DNA from: Synchiropus splendidus
Lineage: Eukaryota; Chordata; Actinopteri; Syngnathiformes; Callionymidae
Assembly: GCF_027744825.2 (NCBI RefSeq)
Contig: NC_071347.1
Coordinates: 16,541,001-16,605,000, forward strand
Length of the DNA stretch: 64,000 bases
Direction of reading: 5' to 3'
Position 1 is the first letter of the stretch. Each line of letters begins with the position of its first letter. Shown here piece by piece: positions 13,401-27,500 of this stretch. The notes under the pieces were generated by a model that was not told the origin of the DNA, ran no database searches, and saw only the letters and a program-made list of their open reading frames with translations. Position numbers and translations under genes: made by a program.

Positions 13401-15768
13401 GTCCTCACACTGCACACAGATTCACTCATACCAACTCCTTGTGGTCTGTTAGTTGCCACAAGCAACAAGCTTCTTGCTGCAAGGCTGCAGCACTAACCAC
13501 ATAAGCCGACCGAACCTAGAAAGTGGAGGCGGAATATTAATTGTTTGTCAACAAGCTGCTTCAAATCTGAATGAAATGGACCATCAGCAACATGTTTTTA
13601 CTTGAATGCAATTGATGCTACAATTGAATCTCAAACTGAGTTAATTTTTTATCGCCTCGCCAGCTCCAGGGACGTCAAACACAATCTTTTTCAACCGAGC
13701 ACTTTTAAGTCCTTTCTGCACACTGCCATCATTCCCACCCTGGAAACTCACTTTGTGCCCTTCATGTGACTCCTGAGCTAATTTTAAACACAAACACTAG
13801 GTCACATGAATCCTGCCAGCCAGCGGCACTAGTGGTAATGACGAATTGGATAAAAGAGGAAGAGAATGACAAATCTCATGGCGGCACTTTCCCTGCCACG
13901 GTTGCCAATAATGAGAGCGGCAGGGTTTTTTTTTTCCTTCTTGGAGCAGAGCAGATATAAACAGAAAAAGTTATTTCCCCGGAACTTTCATTAGACTCCC
14001 ATATGAGCATAATATTAGTAGGAAAGATATGCAGGCCTTGTCTTTTTATGTCTGCTCTTAGCTTCCTCTGAAATGATTTAACTCACTAGAGAGGTTGCCC
14101 TGCTAAACAAAGGCTTTTAATACAAAAGACAAAGAAACGGGCACAATTCTCTCAGAGTTAGCTGGTGTTTAATATAGTGCACAGTTAAGTTGAGACGTGG
14201 AAGTGAGCAGGAAGTTTTTATTGTAGAGAGCTTATTATTATTCTTGGTGCTGCACCTTCTGACAGAGTGCAACAGATAACAGTAGGTGTTCAACTCCATG
14301 TAAGATGAAATTATTGAAGTGGCCGCTGTTGCCCACACAAACAACACCATCCTGCGACGGCGCTCTGTGGATGCTTCAGTAGTTAATGCGTGGAGAACTC
14401 GAGTTTGGTGCTAGTGCGTAAAATCATAATAGCTTGATCATTTGGCTCAGGCGCCTGATGCCGCCGGTGTGGAGCCGCCACCTTTTCTTCCTCCTTAAAA
14501 TCAGATACTAAGGTACTGTTAATGATTTGTAATACTCACTTAACAATGCAATTGTTAGTAGCTATGTACATCAATACAACAACGGACGAACTGTTGCCAA
14601 TAAGGCTGCTGATCAGCCCACTAGCCAACGCTCACGATCTGGGGTGTTGACTGTTAAACCCCTTATTATACAGGCAACCCGCCCTTGAACCTCACCAGGA
14701 ATGTCTTTGACTGTAATCAGGTTTTAAAATCCAACCTCAGGGTGAACTCAAAATGGCCATTTTCTGATGCTTTGCCTCGCTAATACGCCTCATCTCTGTC
14801 CTCTAAAATGACTCGTGAGCCCGAGTGACAGCGTGGAGTTAAATTTTAACAAGGCATTGATGCTCTGCAGACAGGGGTCCTGGCCTCATCCTGGGAGATC
14901 AGGTTCTTGGCCCACTTTGGCTGATCAATAGAATAATCCATATAAAGTCTCCCTGCTTGATTCTCTTTGTCATTTCAGTTCCCTTTTTTGTGTGCTGAAT
15001 CCGGTCTTTGACCTTTTCCTTGTCCTGCGTAGGAAAACAGGAAGCCAAATGAATTATTAACTGCTCTCGACATCACAGCAGCGATGGCCATCTCCAAATA
15101 ATCATAGCGGTGTCGTCTCCCTTTTTCAGAACCCACCGAGAATACTTATAAAATATTCATAAAATGGATGTTTTGTTGAAACTCTCCCGCAGCACAGACA
15201 AGGTTAAAACCGCCATCAACCATGATGTACTGTGCTGAAACCTGCTGAATCGGCGTAATCCATGGTGTTGCTTTGTCTCGACTCATCGCTGCCAACCTTT
15301 TTCTCCCCAGCTAAGGTCAAGTCGAAGTGCGCCCCTACATTCTTCGCCTGTGCTAATGGTGTCCACTGCATAATCGGACGCTTCCGATGTAACGGCTTTA
15401 GTGACTGTCCCGACGGCAGCGACGAGGAAAACTGTAGTAAGTTTCAGCCTTTTTTTTTTTAATTCTTTCGTTTTTTCCGTTCTGATTTCAGTTGCTCTAT
15501 TTCGGAAAAAAAACAAAAATGATTAAAAAAAGGAGCTTAAACCTTTGTTTTTTACTGATTCTGTAATATTTCTATGTTGAAAAATAAAAACTGAAGTAGA
15601 GGCTAAACATCTACAGAATGCTTTTTTTCTTTTACATATATGGAGTTTAAAAATGTTGTTGAGGGTCACAACTTGTCATTTCATGGTGTTGGTTTCTGAG
15701 TTAAGTTTGTTCTGTCAACTTAAATTTGGAGCTAAATCGAGCATGAACAAGATATATAAATTTAAAAG

Positions 15769-15803
<35 letters not shown>

Positions 15804-18800
15804 GCATATTACTACATAAAAAGAGAAGCTGAATTTGTACTTACTAATAGTCCTAAAAAACTGCATAAATCAAGTCAAACTTTCATGGTCAGGGTTCTGT
15901 CCAGTCAAGTGTATTTCAACAGCACCAACAGATTTACTTTCCCTCCCTGGTATTCCACTCACATTCCAACTGTATTCCTCACTGTCACTGTCAGAAGGGA
16001 TGCGTTCCGTCCTCACATGACCTCTTTATTGGTTTCCCTTTTTTCTCCGTAATGGCTTTCAAACCAATCACTCCTTTGTCGTTGGCTGCATTTCTGGCCT
16101 GGAGCGCTTCATGCTTACAAATCTAATCTGCCCATTTAAATGGGGCTTTGCTCCGCGCTCGCTGCACACAGTGCATCATGACTGTGTAATTGTCTGGATC
16201 TTCTCACAAGATAATTTGACATCGTTTTGCACAAGCTGAGAAGAAAAGAGCCAAGGGAATGTCCTGCTCAGTCTTCCCTTTGTTTCTAAGCACAAAGAAG
16301 CTACTAACTAAGCTACTGTTACATTGAAGGCGTCAAGAACTTTTTTTTATAAACCTTCTTACTTTTTTACTTAAAAACATGAAACTGAGTTTCCATACTT
16401 CTCTGGCGTATTTGCAGCAGACAACCCATTGGTGTGCTCGGAGGCTCGCTTCAAGTGTCGGAATGGTCGCTGTGTGGACCGCAGCTTCTTGTGCAACGGC
16501 GAGGACAACTGTCAGGACAACAGCGATGAAGAGCTCTGCCTGACGACAGCAGGTGAGTCAATACTGCACGAGTAGGTCACCAGGGATTTTGGGAAAACAA
16601 GTTCAGACGACTGCGGAGGATGAGTTGTGTGAGTGACATTTTCACACCACGCGAGTGACTTTCTCAAAAGGCTGCCAACAAACTGCCATTCGATGGAGGA
16701 GACACAGTTGTTCGGAGTGTTTTAATGAGTGGTATTTATTGCTCCAAATATGCACCGAAGGAAAAAGCCTGTTTGCTGATTCAGCTCGCTTAATTAATAG
16801 TCATGCATCTCCAAATTAATTTCCTACAGCATAAGCAAATCCTTCCTTTTGCAATTCCTCAGGGAGCTTGATTTAGTTCTGTCTGCTTTTGGAGGACGTT
16901 CAAGTCTGTGAATTGGTTTTATAAAGAAACTTCCATCCATTTTTTTCTCATGCACAAAAAATACTTTTATTTTCTAAATCATTACCTTATGTGGTTCTTT
17001 TTTTTTTAAACTTAAATCACTAAATAAAATTTTCATGAGCCAAGATGAAGTAGCTCTGAGGATGCCACATCTAATGTAGACCTAAATAAGACATGGTTTC
17101 ACAGGGCTGAGACACACTGCAATACTTTATACTGTGTCCAATGACTAGACCTAACCTGGGCGAGACTCTGACTGACATCCGAGCCACCTTTTATGATGAA
17201 ATATTGAATTCGTTTTCTCAACTATCAAGTCTTGAACGCGGGTTAATGTCAGCAGAACAAGCAATCATGTTATGTCCTGGATAAGGTAACAAATTAAGTT
17301 TGTATCTCGTGTGCATTGAGGACCTCACACACCAAAACAAAAATTCAATTTAATCTTTTAATCAACGCCTTTATTTTGGCAATACAACATAATGCTACAT
17401 ACGTAATACTCTGCACTGTAATTGCGTTTCTCTCGGACCCGCGAGTGTTGCATAAGCGTAATGAGAATAAATAAGCATTTTGAAATTTCTTGATTCATTG
17501 TGAGCCATCTTAGTTACTAAAGGGCTTTATTGTGTTTTTCTTTCTTCATTACTCAAATCTAATGTAATAATAGAGTAGATTTTGTCAAAATAAAATTTGT
17601 TTATCAAGTTAACAAAATGTCCGTCTGGCTCTAAATACCCTATTTATTTTGAGGCACACATAAAAAAAATGGGTTCAGTTCAGTTAACCAGCACTTAGTC
17701 CTGTTCAGGGTTGCGGGGAGTGCTGGAGCCTATTCCAGCAGTCATTATGCGAGAAGCAGGAAACTGGAGAACACTCGTGTGAACACAGGGAGAATTTACA
17801 AACTCCATGCAGAAAAGTCACTAGTCTGACAACCTTATTTGGGTTCAATTGACCTGAAATTTCAATCGCCGAAGCAGAACTCTGTTCAAGAGGTTTTCTT
17901 CCTCCCTCTGTCGACAGATTTGTCCTTGTTTTTATTGCGCATCACTTTAAGTTGGCATTTTCATTCTTCCAAATGGTGTTTTAGCATGTGGTAAAAGATC
18001 CAGCATTGACAGATTCTGAAGGACAAGAGTTTAGATCCAGGACAAGTCTTTGAAATAGCTCCTTGATAGAGCATCAGCTTCTGTCCTTGTTGTAAGGGCT
18101 GCCATGTATGTACGGTTGGAGGTTCGCTCCAGGCGACTGACTTTACAATATGGTGGTAAAGTGGTGTAGAGGGTGTACTTTAGGTAATTTTCCCATTGAA
18201 TTTGCTGATTCATAAGAAAATAAAAGTTGATGACTTCATGAGTCTGTAATTCAGGATTTTCCCTGGGGCTTGTGCTCAGTCACTGTCAGCACCACGGAGG
18301 CCTCTCCTCACCAATGTCACACTTAATGACAAAGTATTGTTTATCCTGCTGCGCTTGGACCTCAAAAGTGGTGATCTGTGTGAGTAGAAAGTCAAATAAG
18401 GAAGAGTGTCTGCAAGCTAAAAACTCTATGGCAACATCCTCTATCATCTACTTGGTATGCAGGCAAACACCGTCAAGCGATAACAACAGTGCCAAATAAA
18501 TACTCGTAATTGTGGTTGGATATGCAAAGTAGGATTTCTGCTTTTATTTGTTTGTACTTGCATGAGGAAAAAATTCTCAACAGAAACATTTCAGACTCAT
18601 TGTATTCATGACTAAAAGAGTAGTCCTAACAATGCATTCGCAAAAAAGCAATTACCTGCGAATGGGCGCCTCATTATTGGCGTAAAATTGGCTTCACAGT
18701 TTTTAGGTTTTATCGCTTCTGGTTTTATAAATTGCCTTTTATTTACCCCTTCTTTTTTTTTTTTTTTAAGAATCCAAGCCCTGACGTATGAAAAGACAGA

Positions 18801-21503
18801 GGCTACTCACTATTGTGTGTTGCCTTTATTACACAAATCCTTCTTCAGTGACTGACAGCTGACTGTCGTTCTAATGGATTCAGGTATAAGTGTCTTTTCC
18901 ACTGGCAGCTTTATCTAACAACTGCTGCACTCATGCCACGAGTGCCCACCAATTCTCGCAGGTTGTTTCTGACACAGAGGAATGAAAAAAAAAATTCCTC
19001 TCAACAATTCAGTGGCATGTCTGCTGGCAAACTGACATGTTTTCATGCTGCCAGCAGCCCAGGCATCACCTGAATGTGAATCCAAGCAACTCTCAAAAGT
19101 GAGGGCTCCTTTGTTTAAATCTTATAGACAGCTGAGAAGAATAGCAGTAACCTTCCCTAAGAACAGGTCAATTTAATGAGTTTTAGTTATAGATTACATC
19201 TCATGTTTTTGTTATAGTTGAAGATACCAAAATAGAGGCGATCCATCATCATGTAGTCCTCAAGCTTCTTAGGTCAGACTGGCGCCTCAGAATACGAATA
19301 AGAACCTAAACGTGAGCTACAAATATAATTTAATGCTCTGCCCAATGCACTGCTAGAAATCTGCAGTGTTCATCTGGTATGTTGCAGATGATCCAGTCCC
19401 CTTTGTTATTTTGCATTACACTTCATTTTAACACGGCTTGATATAGTATGGTACATATGGCATCACCACATAGATTTTATGCTCTTGTGAGCCTAAAACT
19501 ACAATCTACGTTTGGTTCAGAGCCTCATAGTTGATGTCTTCCATTGAGGCTTTTAGGAACCACTTCATGCTCGAGATTCATATTTAAACATTGGAAATCG
19601 GAATGGCGGTTTTTATGACATGACCAGTGTAGAGTTGAGCAAAATATGCAATAAACATCAGAAACATTTGGGACACATGAGGCTGAATGTGAGCAGGGAT
19701 TAATGTGACTGGGTGATATCGCTAATATGGCTTGGAGCCTTTGTGACGTGTCTGTTTAGAATGTCCCGATTATAACTTTTTCATTTCTGATATGATACCG
19801 ATATTGCAGCCCTGGGTATTAGCAAATATCAGCATTATTTGGTAGTGTGGACTGTTAGAAAAGGCTTGGTCAAGTGATGTAACTCAAACTGAGAACAGTA
19901 GGTATGAGAAAAACCAGTTGGCTGCATACATTTTAACCTGCAAACCTTAGCATTCTACAGTTGGATAAAATAAATAAAAAATCAATGAGAATATGCTGAA
20001 AAATGACATAAAAACATTGTCTCTTAAAATGACATGGGTTTTTGTCAATCTTCCAGTAACGTATCATCTCAGAGGTTTGTCGTTTCTTCGCCTCAGCGGT
20101 GTTGCTAAAATCCTCATGCTGGTGTTCAGGATGCTGCTTCAAATGCGCGATGAGGTTGGACGTATTAAACTTTCCCAGGTCTGTGGCACCACGGGAAACT
20201 TGTACACGACAAGTGTAGTTAACGGTAAAATATTGCCACATGGCCATCATCACTTCTCCTGCAGTAGCACGTCACATCGCGGACTCTGCATGCTGGACCA
20301 GACACATTCTCCCCAGCAGCAGTGTGATTATTTATAGCTTGTCGATATTGTCACTGATATTTTGTGGATAATGTCTAGAAGTGATGGAGCGGAAAATGGA
20401 CGGCGTATTGGAGTGCTTATGTGAGAGATTTTAGATGCAGTCTGATAAGATCTGAATATTTGAGTATGTCTTCAACTGTAGATTTGAGTCAAATCAAACA
20501 TCTTTCTGCCTAGAGATAAAACAAGCACACCTAGTTATCGACACGTGTGACAATATGTAGCAGCAGGGAGCTCGGCAGTGGTTTGGGCACGAGAAGGAGG
20601 ACCCTGAACAAACAATCACAACAAAACATGGTCGTGAAACAGATGCAGATCAAGATTTGAGTGGCCCTGCAAGAGCACATTGTGGTTCAGTGTCAGTCTG
20701 TTTTGTTTTTCTAGCAGCATTCGACAGAAGTAGCATTAAAGTAGATAAGGAATCATCATGCGGTCTGGCGTGATGTGGCTTACAAACATCCGGATATTAG
20801 TGAAAGGCATTCCACTGATCGAGCGACTTCATCTTACCCCTGCCTGCACCCTCACCAAAAATGACTTCTGCAAAGGACTGTGGGATTTAGTTAGAGCTGT
20901 TATCAGCGTTGTGCATCTGTAACCGTGATTACCTCCTGTAGTTTTTGGAAAAGTGTCGCCATGATGCATGTGGAAATAATACAGGGCTTCACAGTTTCCC
21001 AAATTAACTAAATTTGGCGGTTTCTTATATTAAAATCCTGTCATGCTTGGCTGAAGATCTGCTCAGTCTCCCCCATTTCAATAATGCTTTCAGGCTTCTC
21101 CTGATAGAATCCTGATGATTATCGTCACCATTTTTCTGGAAGTCGGTTTGCCGTGTGTCAGTTTACGAATGCGAATGTGTTTCTTTTTTGAGTCGGCTTA
21201 ACTTTTTTCTGTGTATATTTGTGCCATTTGTATGCATGAAGCAGAGATGACCTGAACGCTCCTCTGCATATTTTGCCAGTGAAAACCGCGTTGCCAAGTT
21301 TTGAGCGCTGGGCTGTGATGGCCTTTTGAACTGATCAAGATAGAGAAAAAAAATGTAAAAATCAGTTTTATATTTATTTACCCTTTTTTTTTGTTATCTT
21401 TGCCCTCGAAGCTTCTGAGCAAGTTTCTTTCCTAACACACTTGCTCTACAGCTCTGACTTCGCCTGTCTTTATAATGAGCACAGACCTGCAGGTGACAGA
21501 TAA

Positions 21504-21548
<45 letters not shown>

Positions 21549-24500
21549 ATATGTATATATATATATATATATATATACATCTTTATTCCCCATCTGTAAG
21601 GATTGGCATAGATAGAGAAGAAGAGCTGCGACTTTACTGATCTTCCTGTTTATTGTTTCATTTGATATATGTTTGAATTCCATTACAGCACAAAGTGCAG
21701 TGTTAAGAGGATGTAGTGGGTAGCAGCGCGATGCACAATATGCAATCTTCTCTAAATGCAGCGGTGCAGTCAGATAGGAGTGGTGGAATCGACTGCCTGC
21801 AATGGATGAAAGGCATGAAGAAATGGGAAAAGCACCAGATGAAAATGAAGTGTATCAGAAAAATGCTCTCCCATAGCAATGAATAGAAATAGACGAGGGA
21901 ATCCAGACTGACAGGTGATTTCATATGGAAGGGGTTGTATAGAAAAGGGTGAGGGGGCAAGGCAAGTAAGAGGAGATGAGAACGTCACGGCGCTACAGTT
22001 GTGCCCGCGGCAAGGTAACCCAAATCAGACGGGACATGAAAGCTCGCGCTCCAAAGTAAAAGCCATCATTGCCTCTGCACTCTGCCGTCCAGAGAGCGTC
22101 GACGAACAGCTTGTTTTCTTTTTGAAACGCATAGTTGTTGAAACACAGCCGGAGGGCAAAAAGATGTGGCAATGCTAATCCAGAACAATTGTGTCACACT
22201 TGGTCTCCCAGGAAGGATGTGCTGGAGACCACAGTCACACTATCAAGATGTGAGGGATGAACTGGGCTGTCTTTCAGACGAAACTCTGGTTCGACAGACT
22301 TTTCTGATGTTTTTGAGTTGACCTTTAACAGTATGTCGCAAAACATATGCTTTGCTGGGCAGCACGCTCTTTAATGATACTCATGAACAACAACTATAAA
22401 TTGTATAATCAATACATTTGTATCATCATTGAAGCATATTTTCTTACTCAAGGCCTTGGACCCAAGACATTTTATGGTCAGTTAAATCCATTTCCAATTT
22501 AAAGGGCATGTTGAGTTTATGGCTCCAAAGATTGGGAAACAATAAAAAAAATGCTCCATGCTTTGGTTAGCATTAGGCAATTCAACTCTGTATTGATAGC
22601 ATTGCTTTGGCCGAGGGCCATGTTTAGAATTTTGACTATGATTTGAGAGTTTGATTCCCTGGTTTGACAGATCTTTTGTGATGTTTCTTGGGTCTTCCAG
22701 TAATGAATATACCTGACCAATGGACAGTCACCACGATGGATGGAAGTTGTTATATGACCACAAAACTGTTGTTTCAACTCAAAACAAAGCCAAGACAAGT
22801 TTGTCAACATTGTCTTCAAAATGTGCAATGTCACCCTGATCCCAGTGAAATGGTGGAACAGTCAACTCTTTATGTGGATGGTCATTACACAGTGAGGAGC
22901 TTTATCTTTGGAATAATTGATGCTGTTTGGTTGCTTTTATTTTCTCTATTTTACTATTGCTTCAATAGCTGGCTACGCTCATAAATAAGAGCTATTACAT
23001 TTGCACACTGTGGTGACAGCAGAGCTGTAAAACTACCCATGAAACCCGGCGCTAAATTCAGTTGATAAACTGTTGGTTTAAACAATGAGAGGAAGATGGA
23101 TGCTCTCAATTCTTTGACCAGTGGGTGAATGTAAGATTGTGCATTTAAATAATCACCCTTAGTGAGGATTAGAGTGCATCCATGTTCTTTTGCATTTTGC
23201 TCATCTAACTGCCGTAAATTCTACACTATAGGGTGCAGCATAATATATAATACCGATCTATAAGCTGCAGGTGCAGTGGTGCTGTCTGCACCGTAGAAAA
23301 CGGGGTCCAGCATGGAGACTGACTCGTGAAACAAGCTCGTAGTTGCGGTAGCAGTGATCCCTCATATATCACGTTTAGTTACCAGGGCAGATGTTTTAGG
23401 CCACAGACTCAAAATTCAGTGTTCAGCATTTGCGGAACTCCCTTTGGAATGTTTATATTGAGCATTAGTTTCATGTATAGAGCCTCTCAAAGTATCTAAG
23501 TGTGACTGTGAATAAAACAGTTGGTGACCACGGTTTTTGCCTTGTGTCACTGTCGAATGAGCAGTTGTATCGTTCTGATATGTTTCCAGAGCCTTTCCTT
23601 TCTCAGAAGCCAAGACATCCATTTAAAACTCCTGGGATTCTAACCTCCCACACGGAGTAATCTGCAGCTTTTCTATTTCTTACATCACCACAAAGCTGTG
23701 TAAGAAACAGCTTAAGAGATCTACCGGCGTCGTCCTCTCTTTTCACATGGAACAACCTGTCTTGGTAGTGTGGCATCTCTGATTGTTTTCTGGTAGATGC
23801 CGCAAGCCTTCTAAAACGTCAATATGAAAATACTGCAAATGAGATAGAATATATACCGAGAACTAAGAGTGTCAGAGTGATGAAAGGTCTCCCAGCCTTC
23901 ACTCTCTTTGGCACACTTTTAGCCCGCTAATGTCCTTGCTCACAGCAATCGATCGCTGCCTGGTTTTTGGCTTGAATAATATTGCTGCTGTAGATGAGGA
24001 TGACAAGTTAATCCAGGTGTTTTTTTTCTCTCTGTGGAGAAATGGAAAGATGGTCAATCTGTGCCCTTCATCTGCATTAGAGTGCTAACAGAGAAAGAAC
24101 GATGTGGGTGGAAGTATGAGACGGTGGACCGGGTCTATAATGGCAGCGGAGTGGGATGTAAAAGTGCCAGTTTATCACAGCCTGCCCACTCTTTACACAC
24201 ATGCACACGCACACTGCCACACACTCCCACGAAAGCAGTGCTAAGAGTGATCTATCACAGGAATGTTATGAATTTGACACAAGTCAATCATGTTTAGAAT
24301 TTTTTTCGGGGAGCAGTTTTGAAGCCCTTAAACCTGAATCATACAGCGTGACCATGGGCATTGCACGTGCCATATTTTCTTTCTATAAAAGGATTTATAT
24401 CGGCAGAATATAGCAGCAAAATAGTGCTTCAGAATGAGATTTATTTGTGCTTATTAACAGCCGACTCCCTGTGACTCATTGAGGCTAAGTAGCAATCCTT

Positions 24501-27500
24501 TCCTCTGTGCTTGTGTTGTCAGGTTGTCGGTGGTTATAGCAACACAAAGGATGCTTGGGAAAGTAGAGGGTCCATATCCATAAATCAGGACTTGACAACA
24601 CTCACTTTTGATTCTGTGAATTATATTACCTTCCGTCACAATCCTTGGGTAGTTGCTATGGTGATGGTGGGACCACCCGCACCCTCCGTCCACTTGAGGA
24701 ATTTCACTGGGAACAAAAGCTCAACTGTCTGAATTGCCTGGTGGAACAGTGGTTGGTGGTGCAGCTTTAGCACAGGTTTTTAGAACCAAAACCATAGGTT
24801 TCTGTGGAAGTTAATGAACCCCTGTAATAAGTTTACTTACCATCAAACTTTTACAGACCCTAAAAATCATTTAATTAAAGCCTTTTCCGATGATATTCTT
24901 GTCTTCCACGTTTGATAGTTAGAAGATGTCCTCACAAAGATTCTTTCCAATTAAACAACACTAGTCCAGAAGCAAGCCATTTCTCGCTATCTTTCAATTT
25001 TTAACACCGGTCCCTTACAAGTTTGTCCTCGGCACAAAGTTATTAAAAGGAATTTTTAATCGCCTTCCATCTTCTAAACTTCTGTTCTCAACAGTTTTTA
25101 ATGCTTTGCTCACGATGGAACAGGGGAAAGAAAGCACTGTAATACGAGGTTCTAATTATGTTGGGTTAAGGAAATGCGAAAGGAAGAGATGCTTTGAATA
25201 TTGTTTTAGTCTTTTGGATTAGTGTTTGAGAAGAGAGTCCCTTCCCAACACGAGGTTTCATTCTGACAACTCGTCTGAAAACAGCTCTGGGCTCTGTCTC
25301 ATTGTTCCACGTATATATTTAAAAGTCTTTAAACAAAACCAGAAAAAGGTGCAGAAAATGTCGGAAGCCTAATTTGTGGCATCAAACCCACTGCTTTACT
25401 ACATCAAAGGAAGCAGCTCGCTGCTTTGGAGCCAAGAAGGAATCATGAAATCCCTCTAAAGTAGCTGTCAGTTTGCAAGGAATCATTTAGGTTTGGAATT
25501 AATTAGGTATTAAGTGGCAGAATCGTCCCAGCAATCGTCGGCTGAAGGGGACGTGAATTGAAAACTGTCCAGCTATTAAGGATAAACTTGCTAATCGGAT
25601 GAATTTATCGCCAGATTTCAAGCGGCTTTAGCCGTTCATTCATCACAGACTCTAAATCATAGTGAAGTGTATCGCTTTACGTAAATACGCAGGTGGGATT
25701 GTGTGTACAGGCTTTGTTAAGTACAGTATATTTCTCCCCAGTGTGCTAGTGATGCTTGCTTAATGATCATCCGGATCAAGTTGGCAAGCAATACATAGCA
25801 ATTTTACAGCACATTTCTGTCGTATAAATATGCATGTATCAGTTACTCCCACAAAACCTATTGCAGACCTTTTACTCTCTGCTAGTGTGTCTGTGTGTTC
25901 GCTACATTTAGATGCCTGTTGTTGAGAAGCGTTTGTGGAATCATTGTGCGATTCCTTTGAAGGATCAAAGGAAAGAATTTTCCTTTTTGAGTTATGTTTC
26001 CAAGTTTCTGCGACTCTCTGAAGCCAATGTTCCAGCATAATAAAAGAAAGCCACACCTGGAGATCGTTTTTGTTCTAAGTGGCATGGGTTTCGCGGATTC
26101 CATGATTTTTCGAGTAGAAACACTTTGGTTTCAATGTCTCCACCTCAGAACAGAAGTGAAGTGAGATGAAAAATGAGGTCTTTTAAATTCACTTCCTACA
26201 TGGCGCGCTCTATACATGTGAACAGCATTTGAGGAAATGGAGAAGAAGGGAAGCTTGAACGAAGAAAGGAATTCTGGAAAAGGGGGTTTCATGTTAGATG
26301 TCAGAAAATATGAGCTGAGAAATAAGGGGAGTTGGAGAGTACGCATTAAAGCGCAGTATATGTGAGTGTGAAATTGGATGGAGCAAAAACTGGAAATAAA
26401 GCATGAGCCAGAGTGATGGCATGGAGAGCGAAAGGGAAGCTGATGGAGATGAGGGATTAAGGAGAGTGACAAAGCCATTGAGGGGGAAAAGATAAAAACC
26501 TCCGCAGTCATTGTATGGAGAGACAGCAACTGGGGAGGACAGGACAAAGAAGCAAAGAGAAACTAGACGATAGAAGTAGTGGCTGAAGATCAGGCCGTCA
26601 GTGTGAGGGGAAAATCCAGCAGGAGCGTAAAGGGCAGCCCTGGGGTGAACAAAAGATGGTGGTGCGAGCAGGAATTTCTAGAGAAAGAAATCGTGGAGGC
26701 AGGTGAGGGAAGAAAGGGTTCTCGACTGATGGCTCTGGAGAATTGGACTCAACATGGTGAGCATTCCAGGCGAGGGGTTTTAAATCTGAGGCTGAGGCAC
26801 AGGGGGAAACTCGGCGCTCAGAAAATGAAGGGAGGATTCAGGAAACTGCTGGGTGAGTCATGATGAGGAGGGGGCAGGTACAGGAGGTTGAGTAAAGGCT
26901 CTAATTTGGTCTCTTCAGGCATCGCTGGTCTCATTGATGGTAATTACAGGATTCGGAACCATCATCTTCTTTAATTGCCGCTAGTAGTCCTCCTTCTTCT
27001 CACCCAGTCTCACTCAGATGATAGTTATATCTCTCAGCTCGCCCCTTACATATTTCTTTATCCTTCATGATAACAGGGCAAGCTGCAAGCTTCATTTTCT
27101 CTCTCTACAAAATCAACAAAATCTTAGCAAGGCACACAATAAACTGACTATTCCATGTCATGTCTGTGCAGTTCTGAACACACATAACTGTATTTTTAGT
27201 TTTAATATCCCTTGCGAATGGGTAAGACTGAGAGGACATCAGAGGCTCAGAGCAGTGTTGCCCAGCAGGGACAGATGGTATCTATCCCTCTTGGCTGCGA
27301 AACGCTTGGCAGATAAATGTGTATATTACAGAAACATTTTAAGCATAAGAACAGTGACACAGTTTCATTCCCCATTGGTGTCATGATGGCAAATTACAGA
27401 CTGCTGCTCCACAGCCGACCGGACCAATCCCCTTTTGTGTGCAAGTGGAGAATAATCTACATTATAATGATAATGGTTAACTGTATGTGCTATCGGTGAA

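Larger units (their letters stand above)
2616..15310 (+). other. ldlrad3: ldlrad3 intron 2 (12.7 kb)
   Basis: The donor gtgagt and acceptor ttctccccag flank the intron. It holds one foldback hAT MITE (7007-7175), a probable hAT end near 7645, a tRNA-SINE-like composite repeat (13135-13505), (ATT)n at 5719-5747, (AT)n at 10463-10497 and a purine-rich tract near 11962-12000. Short ORFs within it show no known domain. The remainder is unassigned. Confidence 0.85.

Noticed and set aside
18037..18140. Functional tRNA gene
   Set aside because: Only A/B-box-like segments; the acceptor and anticodon stems do not close, so it was listed as a SINE-like head.
22517..22984. Overlapping plus and minus frames of about 100 codons each
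   Set aside because: Considered as a transposase fragment; no DDE or helix-turn-helix motif could be read in either frame.
26131..26547. Minus-strand ORF of 138 codons
   Set aside because: It lies on the pyrimidine strand of a purine-rich tract; Ser/Phe/Leu/Pro bias explains the open frame.
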